DNA of 64,000 bases from G963556115 sp963666605 (GCA_965140405.1 OZ223208.1:1674001-1738000), one strand, 5' to 3'; numbered from the stretch's first letter, positions 44,178 through 53,067 are shown. A program made the numbers and translations. Notes: generated from the sequence alone by a model not told the origin.

Positions 44178-45419
44178 ATGGGTGTTGGCAGAGAAGAGTC
44201 TTGGAAGAAGGCGATAATCCATGTAGATATGGATGCGTTCTTTGCTGCTATTGAGGTTCGGGATAATCCTGAACTTCGGGGTAAACCTGTGATTATTGGT
44301 GGTAACCCTAAGAGTCGAGGTGTTGTCTCTACCTGCTCTTATGAAGCTCGTGAGTATGGTGTACACTCGGCGATGCCGACAAGTGAGGCTTATCGGCGTT
44401 GTCCCAAAGGGATATTTCTCAATGGTAATCACGCTCTATACTCGGCGGTGTCTAAAGAGATTCATGCGATTTTCAATGATTTTACGCCACTTGTCTTGCC
44501 TTTATCTTGTGATGAAGCTTTTCTAGACGTGACAGGTATGGAGAGACTATTAGGGTCTCCTGAGGTGATTGCAGCAAATCTTAGACAGAGAATCTTTGAT
44601 ACAGTGCAACTTACAGCTTCTGCTGGTGTTGCGGGAACTATGTTTGTCGCAAAAGTGGCCTCCGATATGAATAAGCCTGATGGTTTGACGGTGATACGTG
44701 ACGATGAAGTTATGGAAAGACTTGCCCCTCTACCTGTTGGACGCATGTGGGGACTCGGTAAGGTCGGAGTAAAGAGGGTTAATTCAATAGGGATAAAGAC
44801 TATCTATGACCTCCAGCAGTGGCCTGAGAAGGAGTTGATAGGTGCGCTGGGGAATATTGGTGGGCATTTATTCCGCTTGTGCAGAGGGATCGATGATAGA
44901 GAGATTACCGGCGAGATGGAAAGAGAGAAGAGTGTCTCAAATGAAACTACATTTGCTGTAGATCTTCTCAGTATACCTGAGTTGGAGAAGACACTTCTCT
45001 ACCTCTCTGACAAGGTTGGTAAGAGGTGCAGAAGGTATGAACTCAAAGGTCAGGTTGTGCAGTTAAAGGTAAAATACTCAAACTTTAAACAAGTAACGAG
45101 ACGACTTACTTTAGCCGAACCGACAGCTGCTACGCAGATTATCTACAATACAGTTAAGTCCCTATTAAGAGCTAAAACAGAGGCAGGTATGTACCCCATA
45201 CGGCTACTTGGTGTTGGGCTCAGTGGATTTGTTGATGAGTGTGGTGGGAGTATATCTGTACAAGAGAGTTTATTTATGGAGGATGAAGAAGTTGTTGAGA
45301 ATCTTGTAGATAATAAGATGTCGTTGATTGACAAGGCGACAGATATTATAGCTCAAAAATTTGGGAATAATGGCCTTATTGGGCGTGGCACTCTGATGTT
45401 GGATGATAGTGAAGAGTAA
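44178..45419 (+). CDS. dinB: DNA polymerase IV
   Basis: Y-family translesion polymerase, 413 residues. Catalytic carboxylates in HVDMDAFFAAIE and LSCDEAFLDVT; GVVSTCSYEAREYGV, the thumb helix-hairpin-helix and little-finger domains follow. The extreme C-terminus (IGRGTLMLDD) ends before any clear clamp-binding QxxLF peptide, so its beta-clamp contact is not obvious. 35 bases after radA. No LexA-like box noticed. Confidence 0.95.
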   Translation: MGVGREESWKKAIIHVDMDAFFAAIEVRDNPELRGKPVIIGGNPKSRGVVSTCSYEAREYGVHSAMPTSEAYRRCPKGIFLNGNHALYSAVSKEIHAIFNDFTPLVLPLSCDEAFLDVTGMERLLGSPEVIAANLRQRIFDTVQLTASAGVAGTMFVAKVASDMNKPDGLTVIRDDEVMERLAPLPVGRMWGLGKVGVKRVNSIGIKTIYDLQQWPEKELIGALGNIGGHLFRLCRGIDDREITGEMEREKSVSNETTFAVDLLSIPELEKTLLYLSDKVGKRCRRYELKGQVVQLKVKYSNFKQVTRRLTLAEPTAATQIIYNTVKSLLRAKTEAGMYPIRLLGVGLSGFVDECGGSISVQESLFMEDEEVVENLVDNKMSLIDKATDIIAQKFGNNGLIGRGTLMLDDSEE

Positions 45420-45436
45420 CTTTAGAAGGGAATGTC

Positions 45437-45844
45437 TTGAAATTATTAGGTGTTGACTTGGGAGATAGACGGGTTGGGTTTGCTATTTGTGATATGGAAC
45501 TACCGATAGCTGTGTCCTATAAAGTCTCTAATGTGAGATCGCCAGAAGATGTTATTGCTGCGATTGTCGAGCTCAAAGCCGAGACTTGTGCTGATAGGGT
45601 CGTTATTGGATTGCCACTTGAGATGAGCGGTAAGGTAGGAAAGAAAGCTAAAGAAGCAGAGACCTATAAGGAAAAGCTTTCTGACATTGGGATAGATGTT
45701 GTGCTTTTTGATGAGAGACTTACATCTGCTGCCGCTCATTCTGCAATGAAAAGTGCCAACTTAAACCGGAAAGATCGTATGAAAAGTGTTGATGCTATTT
45801 CCGCGCAACTCATTCTACAGTCATATGTTGACGTAAATATGTAG
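45437..45844 (+). CDS. ruvX: RuvX/YqgF nuclease-fold protein
   Basis: 135 residues, RNase H-like fold of the RuvX/YqgF family, linked to Holliday junction resolution and 16S rRNA processing. Motifs GVDLGDRRVGFAI, VVIGLPLEMSG, FDERLTSAAA and DAISAQLIL supply the conserved acidic residues. TTG start with agaaggga 6-7 bases upstream, 17 bases after dinB, so cotranscribed. Confidence 0.94.
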   Translation: MKLLGVDLGDRRVGFAICDMELPIAVSYKVSNVRSPEDVIAAIVELKAETCADRVVIGLPLEMSGKVGKKAKEAETYKEKLSDIGIDVVLFDERLTSAAAHSAMKSANLNRKDRMKSVDAISAQLILQSYVDVNM

Positions 45845-45887
45845 TCGTTAGCATATATAGTGTTTTTCAATGATAACCGATTGGTGA

Positions 45888-45915
45888 TTGTACATTTTGA
45901 AACTTATGTTATAAT
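45888..45915 (+). promoter_or_regulatory. Sigma70 promoter of the 3D-domain gene
   Basis: TTGTAC (45888-45893), 16-base spacer and TATAAT (45910-45915). Confidence 0.55.
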
Positions 45916-45977
45916 TTCTGAGAAAATGTGGTTTATTATCGGGCTTGGGAGTTGGGGCTTTTGGCTTGAGGTAGATC

Positions 45978-46737
45978 TTGAAGATGCCTTCATTTGGTAT
46001 CATTTGTCAAAATGTATATTTTAGGATCATTAATCCGGTTATGCAGAAATTTAACTTACATGTTTTAACCCTTTTAGGAGCTTTGGTCTTCTGTGTTGGG
46101 CTTATAAATATGGCTTCAACCGATGGTAATGGTGCATCTGGCTTTACTCAAAGCACAGATGAACCTAGGGCAATGCAGGCAATCCCTACATTGTCGGCTA
46201 CTGTTTACCAGTATCATCAGGAATTCAAACTTCCTGTTGTAGAGCAGAGCTCTACAAATGAATATTTAGAACTAATTAAGCGAGAATTGGTTGTGAGTCA
46301 ACCTATAGCTCAGAAGATTGATTCGCCTGTAGAGGTGGTTGAAAAGAAGGATGAGCTGAAAAAAACCTGTAGTCGCTACCTCACCTAAGAAGAAACCTTC
46401 TGTAGAAAAAAAGAAGGACTATGTTGAACGATGGGCACTAGTAACAGCTTATTGTCCATGTAGTAAGTGTTGTGGATATGGTACTCCTGGTAGAACTTCT
46501 AGAGGTAAAAGTGCTTGGAAGCCTGGTATTGCTGCTGATCCGAGAGCTGTGCCTTATGGGACTGAGATATATGTAAAGGGGTATGGGCGTAGATTTGTAG
46601 ATGATACTGGCGGTGCTATGAGGCGGAGCTGGAGAAGAAAAGGTATTTTACACCTTGATATAAGAATGACCTATCACTATAACGCTAAAAAGTGGGGGCG
46701 GAAGATGATGAAGGTGAGAATCTATAATAAGAAGTAG
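45978..46737 (+). pseudogene. 3D-domain cell-wall protein, split by a frameshift at an A7 run
   Basis: The first frame (45978-46388, 136 codons) encodes a membrane anchor (LTLLGALVFCVGLI) and a linker, then stops. From 46360 the +1 frame continues without a stop to 46737 and encodes a 3D (Asp-Asp-Asp) domain: YCPCSKCCGYGTPG, GIAADPRAVPYGTEIYV, RFVDDTGGAM, LHLDIRM. The frames meet at seven A (46359-46365); removing one A would restore a single reading frame of about 252 codons. Either the gene is broken, the read has an error, or transcriptional slippage produces the full protein. 3D domains are lytic-transglycosylase-related wall enzymes. TTG start, with a gagg 6-7 bases upstream; ATG 46041 is an alternative. 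Confidence 0.8.
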
Positions 46738-46773
46738 GGTGGTTACTCTGTTCTCAATAATATATGGAGCTTA

Positions 46774-46814
46774 ATGTATGTGTCTATTGCTTGAAAGCTG
46801 TAGATGCATTTTTT
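46774..46814 (+). terminator. Imperfect terminator after the 3D gene
   Basis: atgta/tgcat, tcta/taga and gctt/aagc form a broken stem ending in tttttt. Confidence 0.5.
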
Positions 46815-46921
46815 ATTTAACCCATTCTGTAGAATTAAATCATAATCGAGACTAGAGTTTTTTTCGATAATATATATAATACTAAAAATGAATTACTAAA
46901 CTATTATCTTTAGGAGTGACT

Positions 46922-48358
46922 GTGTCTGAGAATAAACCTATCTTCAAGGTTGATCTGTTATCAATACTTATACCGGTATATAATGAACGGGCTTATATTA
47001 GAGCTTCCCTTAACAAGGTACTAGCTGTTGAGTTGCCTAGAGGGCTCAAGAGAGAGCTAATTATTGTTAATGATGCATCGACTGATGGTACTGAAGAAAT
47101 AATTTTTGAGTTTCTTGATAAATATCCTGAGATAAAATATTTCAAGCAGGATGTCAATCAAGGTAAAGGTGCAGCTATTAGGCGTGCAATAAAAGAGATG
47201 AGTGGTGAGTATGCTATTATTCAGGATGCGGATCTTGAGTATGATCCAGAAGAGTACTCTGTTGTGCTTCGCCCGCTACTTGAAGGTCATGCTGATGTCG
47301 TATACGGCTCAAGATTTGCTAACCGTGAGATGCGTAGAATACTATTATACCATCACAAACTTGGAAATCTTTTCTTAACCCATCTTTCAAACTTCTTTAC
47401 TGGTCTAGACCTATCTGATATGGAGACCTGTTATAAGGCTTTTCGTGGAGATGTTCTCAAGACTATTCCGCTCAGATCGAACCGTTTTGGAATAGAGCCA
47501 GAAATTACCGCAAAGATTGCAAAGAGGGATTGTACGGTATTTGAAGTGCCGATTAGTTACTACGGTCGCTCGTATGCCGATGGCAAGAAGATTGGCTGGA
47601 AGGATGGAGTAAGGGCTATTTATACCATTCTAAAGTACTGGATGATTGATGACTGCTACTCTGAGGAGTATACACACTCTTTCCAGCGTAAAGCTTCGGC
47701 TGGGCGTAGGTTCTGTAGTTGGATGGTAGATCTAATTGTACCTAGTATTGGTAACAAGACTCTTGAAATTGGAGCTGGGATAGGAAACATCAGTAGGATG
47801 TTACCAAAAAAAGAGAAGTTGACTGTGACCGACAGTGAGCCTCAAGTTGTTGAGATGCTTGAGCAGATCTATGCTGATAATGAAGTTGTTGATGTTGAGT
47901 CGCTAGATATAACCTCTGAAAAAGATGCAAAAAAGTTCTCCGGTAGGGGTATTGATACTGTTGTAATGTTTTCTGGAGTTCAAAAGTATGATGATGATGT
48001 TGCAGCTCTAAAGAATGTTGGCAGTATTCTTGAAGGTGATGGCAAGCTACTCTTACTTGTTCCTAATAATAAAAGACTTTTTGGGAGTATTGACAAAGAG
48101 GAAGGTTTTCTCCGCCGATACACTAAGAAGGAAATTAAATCAAAGCTTGTGGAGGCAGGTTTCGAAGTTGAAAAGTGTCGTGGCGTGAACTCTTTATCTG
48201 TGCCTTCATGGTATTTGAACTCTGTCGCTTTATCACGCAAAGAGATCCCACTAATTCAACTCAAAGCTACAGATACGCTTATATTATTATGGAAGCATAT
48301 CGAGCGTTTCTTGCCTTTTAAAGGTCTGTCTCTTCTTATAGTTGCTAAGAAGAAGTGA
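46922..48358 (+). CDS. GT2 glycosyltransferase fused to SAM methyltransferase
   Basis: 478 residues from the GTG at 46922, which has taggag 5 bases upstream. Residues 8-240 form a DPM1-like family 2 glycosyltransferase: SILIPVYNERAYIRASL, VNDASTDGT, IQDADLEYDP (DxD), YGSRFANRE and DMETCYKAFRGD. Residues 255-420 form a class I methyltransferase: LEIGAGIGNISRML and VTDSEPQVVEML. The extra ends look soluble, without the C-terminal membrane helices of many DPM1 relatives. It probably builds and methylates a lipid- or polysaccharide-linked sugar; the substrate is unknown. Confidence 0.88.
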   Translation: MSENKPIFKVDLLSILIPVYNERAYIRASLNKVLAVELPRGLKRELIIVNDASTDGTEEIIFEFLDKYPEIKYFKQDVNQGKGAAIRRAIKEMSGEYAIIQDADLEYDPEEYSVVLRPLLEGHADVVYGSRFANREMRRILLYHHKLGNLFLTHLSNFFTGLDLSDMETCYKAFRGDVLKTIPLRSNRFGIEPEITAKIAKRDCTVFEVPISYYGRSYADGKKIGWKDGVRAIYTILKYWMIDDCYSEEYTHSFQRKASAGRRFCSWMVDLIVPSIGNKTLEIGAGIGNISRMLPKKEKLTVTDSEPQVVEMLEQIYADNEVVDVESLDITSEKDAKKFSGRGIDTVVMFSGVQKYDDDVAALKNVGSILEGDGKLLLLVPNNKRLFGSIDKEEGFLRRYTKKEIKSKLVEAGFEVEKCRGVNSLSVPSWYLNSVALSRKEIPLIQLKATDTLILLWKHIERFLPFKGLSLLIVAKKK

Positions 48359-48402
48359 GCATATAAATAAGAGTACTTTTAATTTTCATACTATATTTTG
48401 CG

Positions 48403-48432
48403 TCCCGAAGCTTTATTGCTTTGGGATTTTTT
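48403..48432 (+). terminator. Intrinsic terminator after the fused glycosyltransferase
   Basis: tcccgaagc and gctttggga pair (one G-T) and are followed by tttttt. Confidence 0.87.
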
Positions 48433-48496
48433 ATGATTTTAAGTTGTTAATTAATAATGTGTTATAGGTTATTTTGAAAATAATTATATTAAGTCC

Positions 48497-48527
48497 TTGC
48501 GTTAGAGTATACTCTAAGTAGTAGAAT
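48497..48527 (+). promoter_or_regulatory. MerR-type promoter with operator palindrome
   Basis: TTGCGT (48497-48502) and TAGAAT (48522-48527) are 19 bases apart, the over-long spacing typical of MerR-activated promoters. The perfect palindrome ttagagta/tactctaa (48502-48517) fills the spacer. The regulator therefore probably controls its own gene. Confidence 0.75.
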
Positions 48528-48552
48528 GTTATCTTAGCATGAAAGGTGTGTT

Positions 48553-48939
48553 ATGACTATTAGTGAAGTTGCAGAGAAAATGGGTTTGACTGCTCATACT
48601 CTCCGTTATTATGAGAAAATTGGGTTGATTCAAGGGGTCAGGAGGAGTGGAGGTAAGAGAGTATATACTGAGCACGATCTTGTATGGCTTGAATTTATTC
48701 AACGACTAAAAGCAACTGGTATGCCTCTATCTAAGATAGGATTGTACTCTGAACTCAGATACCAAGGTGACGCTACTATATCTGAGAGAAAAGAGATGCT
48801 ACTCCTGCATAGAGATAAAATCTTAGAGGAAGCTGAGAGATTGAAACATCATCTGGGTATGCTCGAAAAGAAGATTTGTATTTATGAAGAAATGGAGAAG
48901 AAGAATGAATCGTTACGAAGAAGGACTAAAAAAGCTTGA
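48553..48939 (+). CDS. MerR-family transcriptional regulator
   Basis: 128 residues. N-terminal winged HTH ISEVAEKMGLTAHTLRYYEKIGLI, then the dimerisation coiled coil (ERKEMLLLHRDKILEEAERLKHHLGMLEKKI). No metal-binding Cys, so it is of the redox/drug type such as the TipA/AdhR group rather than MerR proper. It overlaps the next gene by 35 bases, and its promoter carries a good operator, so the target is probably this two-gene operon. Confidence 0.92.
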   Translation: MTISEVAEKMGLTAHTLRYYEKIGLIQGVRRSGGKRVYTEHDLVWLEFIQRLKATGMPLSKIGLYSELRYQGDATISERKEMLLLHRDKILEEAERLKHHLGMLEKKICIYEEMEKKNESLRRRTKKA

Positions 48940-49276
48940 GGAGATTGATGGAGAGGCAGGTGTAAATGTTGTTGAATCATTGAAGGATATTGCACCTGAT
49001 TTTGCAAAGTACCTTATTGAATTTCCTTTTGGGGATATTTATTCTCGTGATGGCCTAGATATAAAGTCACGTGAAATAGCAACTATTGCTGCTCTTTGTG
49101 CGATGGGTAATGCCGCACCACAATTGAAGGTGCATATCAAGGCTGGACTCAACGTAGGGGTTACTAGAGATGAAATAATTGAAGTATTGATGCAGATGGC
49201 GGTATATGCGGGCTTTCCTGCTGCGCTAAATGGGATTGCTGCGGCTAAAGAAGTATTTTCGGAGGAGGGTAAATAG
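48905..49276 (+). CDS. Carboxymuconolactone decarboxylase-like protein
   Basis: 123 residues from ATG 48905 (atggag 7 bases before). Compact helical fold of the gamma-CMD/AhpD superfamily: LDIKSREIATIAALCAMGNA, APQLKVHIKAGLNVGVTRDEIIEVL and MQMAVYAGFPAALNGI. There is one Cys in ALCAMG and no CxxC, so peroxidase activity of the AhpD type is unlikely. This family is often paired with MerR regulators of the AdhR type and aldehyde or quinone stress. A bidirectional terminator follows. Confidence 0.88.
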   Translation: MNRYEEGLKKLEEIDGEAGVNVVESLKDIAPDFAKYLIEFPFGDIYSRDGLDIKSREIATIAALCAMGNAAPQLKVHIKAGLNVGVTRDEIIEVLMQMAVYAGFPAALNGIAAAKEVFSEEGK

Positions 49277-49318
49277 TACTAGGTAGTTTTAGTAGTCGAA
49301 GTATTTATCAATATTATA

Positions 49319-49360
49319 AAAAAAGTTTGTAAGTGCTTGGAGGCAGTTACAAACTTTTTT
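49319..49360. terminator. Bidirectional terminator between CMD and TPR genes
   Basis: aaaaaagtttgtaa pairs with ttacaaactttttt, 14 bp, loop gtgcttggaggcag. Confidence 0.9.
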
Positions 49361-49376
49361 AAATGAATTCTTTATT

Positions 49377-51311
49377 CTATTGTTGACGGTAGGTGTAATC
49401 TGGAGCGCTGCCGTAGTCTGCTCTACTCCAGGCTCCTTGCGGTGGTATTGTTTGAGCTTGTAACGGAACATATATGTTGGTGCCTGGTTGTTGTTGTGAA
49501 GGCATTACATACTGGCCTTGTGGAGCTTGTGACATTGGAATTCCTTTATTATATGGTACACCTTGGTACTGTGGGTCTTGGGGATTGGTATACGGAGAAC
49601 CTTGGTACTGTGGTTGTACTGGTACTGATTGGTAGTACTTGCCTGATGGGTTCAGCCCGTATGCCTGTGATGTTGCTGCTTGTGGTTGTAAACCATTTGC
49701 TCCTAGGTTTGGATTGGCGTACTGTTGGAACTGTCCGGTACTGATAGGAGCTCTCGGTTGTACGAGGCCTCTCTCAAGGTTATTAAGTTGTTGCAAGTAC
49801 TCTCTAGCCCACATCTGCCAGCTCTTTAAATCTACCCACAACTCGGTATTTTTCTCATATATGCTACGCGATAATTGCTCTTGAGGCGTGTCATGATCAA
49901 GAATGATATTATCTAGGTCTGGGGTAGGGGAGTGCAGATCAAGTATCTTGACCCAGTACTGCCTTGCGCCTGTAGCGTCTTGGTTTGCAAAGTAACAGAT
50001 CTCTCCAAGGTGGAAGTATGTCTCTGCGCACTCTGCAAGCTTACCTTTTTTCTGTGCAGCTGCTACTGCGTCGCCGTATGTCTTAACAGAGAACAGTATG
50101 AGGTCATTGGCTCTTGCAAGTGACTCCTCGGCTGAAGCAGGGTCTTCCAAAATTTCAAAGCCTGCTCCTTGATAAATTGAACCACGGGTGTTGAGATACC
50201 TTGGACTACTTGGATCTATTGCTAGTGCTTTTACAATGCATGAATCTGCTTTTGAGTATGCGCCTAATTGTTTATATACTAATGCAAGATCATTCCAAGC
50301 TTGGTGGAAGTTTGGATCTGCGTCTACGGCTGTTCTGTAGTATCTTAGGCTATCCTTTAGCCTGCCTTGGCGTACAAGGTTGCCACCCATAACGTAAGCA
50401 ATATAAGCTGCTCGACCTACATCCTTCTCTGCCTTTGGGATATCAGTGTTGTTAGCATCGAGCTCTGGGTGTGAACTCACTGGACGAGGATCCTTCTCTA
50501 TGTACTCGTCTGCTTTAATAGTTATATCCATGTTAGCTGGCATAGTTTTAACTTGTATTTGACTGTCTAGTAGGCTTGGCTGAACAGGGGTGAGTTCGAC
50601 CTCAACAGGTAGCTTTACTTTATAACTCTCTGCAACTTTATTTGGAAGCATAACCTTGTATGGAGTGTTTGATATCCCTTCGCCAATGTTTCCTGCAATG
50701 TCCCTTGCTGTCACCTTGAATTGGAGTGCGTCAAATTCAGCAAGTGGAACTTGCCATGCGTAGTGACCGGTATTCGGCAGGTTGCTAGCAAGCTTCATCC
50801 ATTCACCAGTCTTGCCATCTGTGTAGTATATATCAATTCCTGTTAGGGCTAGATTCTTGTCTGATGCTACCCAGTCTAGGCGTACATTCTCTCCAGATTT
50901 GAGTATTGTGCCTTCTACTGGTGAAATAAATCTTACCTTTGGACTTTGGGTATCTACTGTGACTCTGACCTGTGGAGTCTCTGATTTATGTGGTGGCTTT
51001 GCCATACCTACCGCATCTGCACCGCGTGAGATAAAGTAGTAGTCACCATCAGACTCTACTTCTACTACCTTGGCAAACTTCTTATCAGGGCTACCTACAA
51101 CCTTTTCGCACTCACCCTCATATATCCAGCCACTCTCAGGAAACCTTGAGATGTAGAGCTCTGCTGCTCTAGCATCGAGGCTTTCATCGTTTAGTGGTTT
51201 CAAGCTGAGCTTGAAAGAGTGACTTGCTATCGTCTTTGTTGGTATGTCATATGCTTCCGCTGTACATGATGCTACTAGCAGAATCGCCGCAAGTAAGAAT
51301 TTGGTCTTCAA
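49377..51311 (-). CDS. Exported TPR protein with Ig-like domain and Gln/Pro-rich tail
   Basis: 644 residues; TTG start with ggag 7 bases upstream. Signal peptide LLAAILLVASCTAEA, with a possible lipobox VASC. An Ig-like domain (about 105-220: SPKVRFISPVEGTILKSGENVRLDW..., GDYYFISRG) is followed by TPR units (about 300-410, GRLKDSLRYYRTAVDADPNFHQAWNDL; AYSKADSCIVKALAIDPSS). The last 110 residues are Pro/Gln/Tyr-rich low complexity (PVQPQYQGSPYTNPQDPQYQ). Probably a scaffold at the envelope; no enzyme motif. Function unknown. Confidence 0.78.
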   Translation of the reverse strand: MKTKFLLAAILLVASCTAEAYDIPTKTIASHSFKLSLKPLNDESLDARAAELYISRFPESGWIYEGECEKVVGSPDKKFAKVVEVESDGDYYFISRGADAVGMAKPPHKSETPQVRVTVDTQSPKVRFISPVEGTILKSGENVRLDWVASDKNLALTGIDIYYTDGKTGEWMKLASNLPNTGHYAWQVPLAEFDALQFKVTARDIAGNIGEGISNTPYKVMLPNKVAESYKVKLPVEVELTPVQPSLLDSQIQVKTMPANMDITIKADEYIEKDPRPVSSHPELDANNTDIPKAEKDVGRAAYIAYVMGGNLVRQGRLKDSLRYYRTAVDADPNFHQAWNDLALVYKQLGAYSKADSCIVKALAIDPSSPRYLNTRGSIYQGAGFEILEDPASAEESLARANDLILFSVKTYGDAVAAAQKKGKLAECAETYFHLGEICYFANQDATGARQYWVKILDLHSPTPDLDNIILDHDTPQEQLSRSIYEKNTELWVDLKSWQMWAREYLQQLNNLERGLVQPRAPISTGQFQQYANPNLGANGLQPQAATSQAYGLNPSGKYYQSVPVQPQYQGSPYTNPQDPQYQGVPYNKGIPMSQAPQGQYVMPSQQQPGTNIYVPLQAQTIPPQGAWSRADYGSAPDYTYRQQ

Positions 51312-51530
51312 GGTGCTACTCCCTGTATGTAGTGACTAAGTTATCTATTTTTTATATTAATGAGTGGTATTGGCGTACTAATACAATACATCATTAGTTT
51401 ATATCGACATTTTCCAAGTCATATATGCAATAAAATAGTGGTTTTTCAGGGATTTATGGCTAAAGTTGAGGTTTTTATGGGTGTTGATATGATGAGGTTT
51501 AATTGGTGATCATGTGATTGATTTTTGTGG

Positions 51531-52565
51531 TTAGTATTCGATACCTAGCATGATGCTTGAAAGTCCGGAGCCTATGCCAAGTAGTGCTATGAGGTCGCCT
51601 CTCTTGATATCTTTCTCCATTATTCCGCAAGCTAGGGCTGTTGGGAGGGCTGCAGAACCGGTGTTACCGAATCTTGATACAGTAGGAAAGTCTTTGGCTA
51701 TATCGAGACCTGTTACTTCAAAGAGTAGTCTCTGGTGTGCTATACCTACCTGATGAGTGAAGATATGATTTGGCGTATCATTTGTCCAGTCAAGTTCTTT
51801 CTTCATATTTTCCCATGTATGGCTTGCAAGGTCGCAACCAGCATGTAAGAGGGCTTCGCTATCTGTGACCATTGTTGGGCCGCCGGTATTCGATTGCTTT
51901 GGCCCTTCGTAACATAGTTTGTTCGCATCTGAATCTGTCTGGTGCGCGCCACCAATTAGGCGGTGGGTGTGAGAATCGTTCTTTGTCATTACAATTGCAC
52001 AAGCACCAGAGCCTATAGTAAGACTGGCAAAGTGTGCTTTGAAGCTTTTTCGTGTGAGTGACTTGTCAGAGATAATTTCTCTAAGTGTTGCGTTGTAAAG
52101 CGGTTCGGCTACTTCACCTGAAACGATTAGGCCGCACCCGATCACGCCGCTATCAAGCATTGCTGCTACTTGGATCATGCCGCTAAGCATGCCTAGGCAG
52201 GCGTTTGAGAGATCAAATATCATGCAGTTTGGACTGAGTCCTAGCTTCTGATGGACTATTGCTGCAGTAGCAGGCTCAAGAAAATCTCTACTTACAGAGC
52301 TGTGGATAACACAGTCTACATCTTTTGCCTCGATACTTGCCGCAGTGATAGCTCTCTTGCCAGCAAGGGTTGCGGCATCTGAAGGGCGTGTGCCTTTGTT
52401 CCAGAAGCGTCGTTCTTTTATGCCGCTCATCATCTCAAGCCTACCTTCTGGAAGTTTGAGACGTTTATAGACGGTGCTCAAACGGTCCTCTACCTCTTGT
52501 GAGGTGATGACGTTTGGTGGAAGCTCTGTGCAGATTGATCTGATGCCGACATCATTGAAAAACAT
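51531..52565 (-). CDS. OleA-like / FabH-family thiolase
   Basis: 344 residues of the KAS III (FabH/OleA) superfamily. The sequence pattern is closer to OleA than to FabH: TSVSRDFLEP-type SSVSRDFLEPATAAIV, FDLSNACLGMLSGM (catalytic Cys), THQVG (His), RFGNTGSAALP (Asn) and a C-terminal IALLGIGSGLSSIML. OleA condenses two acyl-CoAs without decarboxylation to give beta-ketoacids for long-chain olefins. OleB, OleC and OleD are not adjacent, so another beta-ketoacyl role is possible. Start ATG at 52565 with a weak ribosome site. Confidence 0.82.
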   Translation of the reverse strand: MFFNDVGIRSICTELPPNVITSQEVEDRLSTVYKRLKLPEGRLEMMSGIKERRFWNKGTRPSDAATLAGKRAITAASIEAKDVDCVIHSSVSRDFLEPATAAIVHQKLGLSPNCMIFDLSNACLGMLSGMIQVAAMLDSGVIGCGLIVSGEVAEPLYNATLREIISDKSLTRKSFKAHFASLTIGSGACAIVMTKNDSHTHRLIGGAHQTDSDANKLCYEGPKQSNTGGPTMVTDSEALLHAGCDLASHTWENMKKELDWTNDTPNHIFTHQVGIAHQRLLFEVTGLDIAKDFPTVSRFGNTGSAALPTALACGIMEKDIKRGDLIALLGIGSGLSSIMLGIEY

Positions 52566-52695
52566 GTTTAATTATATTCCAAAGTATTTATTAACGATTA
52601 TGCCTATGAAATATAGCATAATATTCATATTTTGCAACAGTTACAAAATTATTTTGATCAAAAAAGTGAAAATAGTTAAAGCTGAAAAGAGATTT

Positions 52696-52915
52696 GGGAC
52701 GATACAGAGAGTACAAAAACAATAAGACTTTACAAGTTATAACTGTCCAATTAGTCATAACAATTGTAGAGCAAACAATGATATGGCAAGCGTCCTCCTT
52801 TTCTCCAACTAGCTTGTCGTATTAAACTTCCAGCGGATTTTGGACTATCCCCTATACTCGTCCATATTTCGCACCCCCTTAAGCTCCACAGCTTGCTGTG
52901 GAGCTTCTTTTTTTT
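52696..52915 (+). ncRNA. Candidate small RNA with anti-Shine-Dalgarno loop
   Basis: No ORF; a plus-strand transcript ending at a strong intrinsic terminator (52881-52915: aagctccacagc/gctgtggagctt then eight T). An 11-bp stem, atatggcaagc (52781-52791) with gcttgtcgtat (52812-52822), presents a 20-base loop whose core tcctccttttctcc (52793-52806) resembles the 3' end of 16S rRNA and is complementary to ribosome sites. ggacga (52697-52702) and tcgtcc (52858-52863) could close the body, and cacccccttaag is a second C-rich single strand. Candidate trans-acting sRNA; 5' end not certain. Confidence 0.6.
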
Positions 52916-53067
52916 ATGAGTTTCCAATTTTTGTATATTAAATATTAGAAAGTAGGTGCTGGTTTAATAGTTTATTACGATCCACAACACGTATTTATGT
53001 TAAGTATGTTAATTAGATATGGACGTGTAATAATTATAGATTGATTTTTGAGTAATTTGCATCGACA

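Noticed and set aside
52696..52863. 6S RNA
   Set aside because: A possible closing stem exists, but the hairpin is placed asymmetrically and no central bubble with flanking long helices can be drawn.
52560..52900. Possible tmRNA, suggested by gcaaacaatgat and a short ORF ending in TAG
   Set aside because: The tRNA-like ends (ttcgac near the 5' end, the TΨC loop and CCA at the 3' end) are absent, the encoded tag does not end in Ala-Ala, and a 350-base RNA would run into the OleA-like gene.
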